From an uncultured Simplicispira sp. (GTDB lineage Bacteria; Pseudomonadota; Gammaproteobacteria; Burkholderiales; Burkholderiaceae_C), in the NCBI GenBank assembly GCA_903882725.1, contig CAIRYF010000089.1:1-7489 (forward strand): a DNA stretch of 7,489 bases. The letters run 5' to 3'. Each line of letters begins with the position of its first letter. Position 1 is the first letter of the stretch. The position numbers and the translations under genes were made by a program. Shown piece by piece: positions 5,215 through 7,489 of this stretch. Below the pieces are notes generated by a model, which was not told the DNA's origin, did no database searches, and was given only the letters and a program-made list of their open reading frames with translations.

Positions 5215-6084
5215 ATGACTGGGACTTCTACCCCTGCCGCTATCTCGACCGCTACCCCGACGGCTTCCCCTGCGCCTTGGCGCGTCGCCATTGCTGGCGC
5301 TTCGGGCCGCATGGGCCGGATGTTGATCGAGGCTGTGCAGGCCAGCGGTGACTGCGTGCTGGCTGGTGCTTTGGACATTGCCAGCAGCCCCGCGCTGGGC
5401 AGTGACGCCAGCGCCTTTTTGGGCCACGCCAGTGGCGTGCTGATCACGTCTGATGTGCGCGCCGGTCTGCAAGGCGCGGATGTGCTGATCGACTTCACCC
5501 GCCCCGAGGGCACGCTGGCGCACTTGCAAGTCTGTGCCGAGCTGGGCGTCAAAGCCGTCATTGGCACCACCGGTTTCAGCGAGGCAGAAAAAGCCACCAT
5601 CGCCGCGCTGGCGCAACAAACTGCCATCGTCATGGCACCCAATATGAGCGTCGGCGTCAACGTCACGCTCAAGTTGCTGGAGATGGCCGCCAAGGCGCTA
5701 TCGACCGGCTACGACATCGAAATCATCGAAGCGCACCACCGCCACAAGGTCGATGCGCCGTCCGGCACCGCGCTGAAAATGGGCGAAGTGATTGCCGACG
5801 CCCTCGGGCGCGACCTGAAAGACTGCGCTGTCTACGAGCGCTACGGCGTCACCGGCGAGCGCGATCCGTCCAGCATCGGCTTTGCCACGATTCGCGGCGG
5901 CGACATTGTTGGCGACCACACGGTGCTGTTTGCTGGCACCGGCGAGCGCATCGAGATAACGCACAAATCCTCCAGCCGCGCAACTTACGCCCAAGGCAGC
6001 CTGCGCGCGGTGCGCTTCTTGGGTGCGCTGGGCGCGCAAAAAACCGGCCTGTTCGATATGTTCGACGTGCTGGGCCTGCACTGA
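5215..6084 (+). CDS. dapB: 4-hydroxy-tetrahydrodipicolinate reductase
   Basis: Reduces 4-hydroxy-tetrahydrodipicolinate to tetrahydrodipicolinate with NAD(P)H in the lysine and diaminopimelate pathway, in the cytosol. The dinucleotide-binding motif [13 protein letters not shown] spans 24-36, GTTGFSEAE 117-125, and the substrate-binding and catalytic segment [16 protein letters not shown] 172-187, where H174, H175 and K178 correspond to E. coli H159, H160 and K163. The 289-aa product is about 15-20 aa longer than usual because of a Ser/Thr/Pro/Ala-rich leader (residues 1-21) before the Rossmann fold. The ATG at 5215 has AGGA 8 nt upstream, so this start is supported and I see no better internal one. 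exbB follows after 12 bp. Confidence 0.97.
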   Translation: MTGTSTPAAISTATPTASPAPWRVAIAGASGRMGRMLIEAVQASGDCVLAGALDIASSPALGSDASAFLGHASGVLITSDVRAGLQGADVLIDFTRPEGTLAHLQVCAELGVKAVIGTTGFSEAEKATIAALAQQTAIVMAPNMSVGVNVTLKLLEMAAKALSTGYDIEIIEAHHRHKVDAPSGTALKMGEVIADALGRDLKDCAVYERYGVTGERDPSSIGFATIRGGDIVGDHTVLFAGTGERIEITHKSSSRATYAQGSLRAVRFLGALGAQKTGLFDMFDVLGLH

Positions 6085-6096
6085 TCGGGGCACCAC

Positions 6097-6780
6097 ATGG
6101 GGCCGCTGCACTGGCTGCGCCAAGGCGATGGCGTGACGCAGGCGACTGCGCTGCTGCTCTTGGCGATGTCGGTCGCCAGCTGGGTGGTGATGCTGTGGAA
6201 GCTGCGCCTCATGCAGCGCGCCCGCCGCGACGTGGCCCGCGCCACCGCCGCCTTTTGGCAGGCACCGGACTGGGACACTGCACAGCAGCAAGTGGCCGCC
6301 TTTGACCGCGAAGCGCTGGTACTGCCATTGGCAGATGCTGCAAAAAACATAGCTACTAGCGCAGGCGCAATAAGGGCTAAAGCCAGTTTTAACCCTTTAT
6401 CTGCCCAAGCCAGTTTGGGGCAACAACTGACGCGCGTATTGCGCGACGCGCTGCACGCAGTGCTGGGCAAATTGCAGTTTGGCCAAGTGCTGCTGGCCAC
6501 GGTCGGTTCGACCGCGCCGTTTGTCGGCTTGCTGGGCACGGTGTGGGGCATTTACCACGCGCTGTCGGCCATGGCCAGTGCCGGCCAAATCAGCATCGAC
6601 CAACTGGCTGGCCCGGTGGGCGAGGCGCTGATCATGACCGCCGCCGGGCTGGCCGTGGCCCTGCCCGCCGTGTTGGCCTACAACGTCTTTGGCCGCCAAA
6701 TTGCCCAAGTCGAAGCCGACCTCGAAGGCTTTGCCCACGACCTGCGGGCGCTGGTGATCGACAGCGCTGGCGCTGACTGA
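6097..6780 (+). CDS. exbB: ExbB/TolQ family proton channel protein (MotA/TolQ/ExbB)
   Basis: Inner-membrane protein that, with ExbD, converts the proton motive force into mechanical work for TonB-type outer-membrane transport. Three membrane segments are visible: about 16-36, 131-155 (ATVGSTAPFVGLLGTVWGIYHAL, the family core) and 173-197 (EALIMTAAGLAVALPAVLAYN). The 227-aa length is normal. GGGG lies 6 nt before the ATG. exbD follows after a 6-bp gap, so the pair is co-translated. No tonB, tolA or pal is near, so ExbB rather than TolQ is preferred, although sequence alone does not settle it. Residues of about 82-101, in the cytoplasmic loop after the first membrane segment, are encoded by a repeat-like AT-rich insert with rare codons (see 6342-6391). 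Confidence 0.9.
   Translation: MGPLHWLRQGDGVTQATALLLLAMSVASWVVMLWKLRLMQRARRDVARATAAFWQAPDWDTAQQQVAAFDREALVLPLADAAKNIATSAGAIRAKASFNPLSAQASLGQQLTRVLRDALHAVLGKLQFGQVLLATVGSTAPFVGLLGTVWGIYHALSAMASAGQISIDQLAGPVGEALIMTAAGLAVALPAVLAYNVFGRQIAQVEADLEGFAHDLRALVIDSAGAD
6342..6391. repeat. REP-like interspersed element inserted in-frame in exbB
   Basis: An AT-rich island in a GC-rich gene with imperfect dyad symmetry: AAAAC (6344-6348) against GTTTT (6386-6390), and ATAGCTACTAGCGC (6349-6362) against GGGCTAAAGCC (6374-6384). The layout, an A-run, an ATAGCT-N-CTAGCGC arm, AATAAGGGCTA and a T-run, resembles a short interspersed repeat that I recall as common between genes in Comamonadaceae genomes. The whole gene's only ATA codons (I85, I92), only AGG codon (R93) and only TTA codon (L101) fall in or at the edge of it. 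The frame is kept open. The family identification rests on memory, not a search. Confidence 0.55.
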
Positions 6781-6786
6781 GCCGCC

Positions 6787-7489
<703 letters not shown>

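Noticed and set aside
4905..5693. Minus-strand open frames opposite bamE and dapB
   Set aside because: No motif or plausible start; explained by the strong codon bias of the plus-strand genes.
6349..6391. Frameshift or pseudogene in exbB
   Set aside because: The AT-rich block keeps the frame, and all three membrane segments and the conserved core follow intact.

Overview
The window looks like a chromosomal segment from a Burkholderiales betaproteobacterium, most likely of the family Comamonadaceae (inference). The evidence is high GC, the gene content (hpf, ptsN, hprK, fur, bamE, dapB, exbB, exbD, leuS) and a short AT-rich repeat in exbB that resembles an interspersed element I associate with that family. 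No species can be named from the sequence alone.

Left part (1-930): a minus-strand mqsR-mqsA toxin-antitoxin operon. Both proteins closely resemble the E. coli pair. An AT-rich inverted repeat of the MqsA-operator type lies just upstream. The 211-bp gap between mqsR and purC has no gene, but holds a single minus-strand sequence resembling a type I-E CRISPR repeat.

Middle left (931-2148): purC on the minus strand, without purE or purK beside it, then a 297-bp divergent intergenic region with a strong hairpin and two small tandem duplications.

Centre (2149-4098, plus strand): hpf, ptsN and hprK. They cover ribosome hibernation and the nitrogen-type PTS regulatory branch. hpf is separated from ptsN by an intrinsic terminator and a second hairpin that has terminator form only on the minus strand. 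rpoN, often found before hpf, and rapZ, often found after hprK, are absent here.

Right part (4095-7489): fur on the minus strand overlaps the end of hprK by 4 bp tail to tail. Divergent from it runs a plus-strand series: bamE (outer-membrane assembly lipoprotein), dapB (lysine and diaminopimelate synthesis), exbB-exbD (proton-driven energizer of outer-membrane transport) and the start of leuS, cut by the window edge. exbB carries an in-frame repeat-like insertion with rare codons.

Most of the window is housekeeping. The parts most worth a second look are the repeat element within exbB, the lone CRISPR-repeat-like motif beside mqsRA, and the opposed terminator hairpins between hpf and ptsN.
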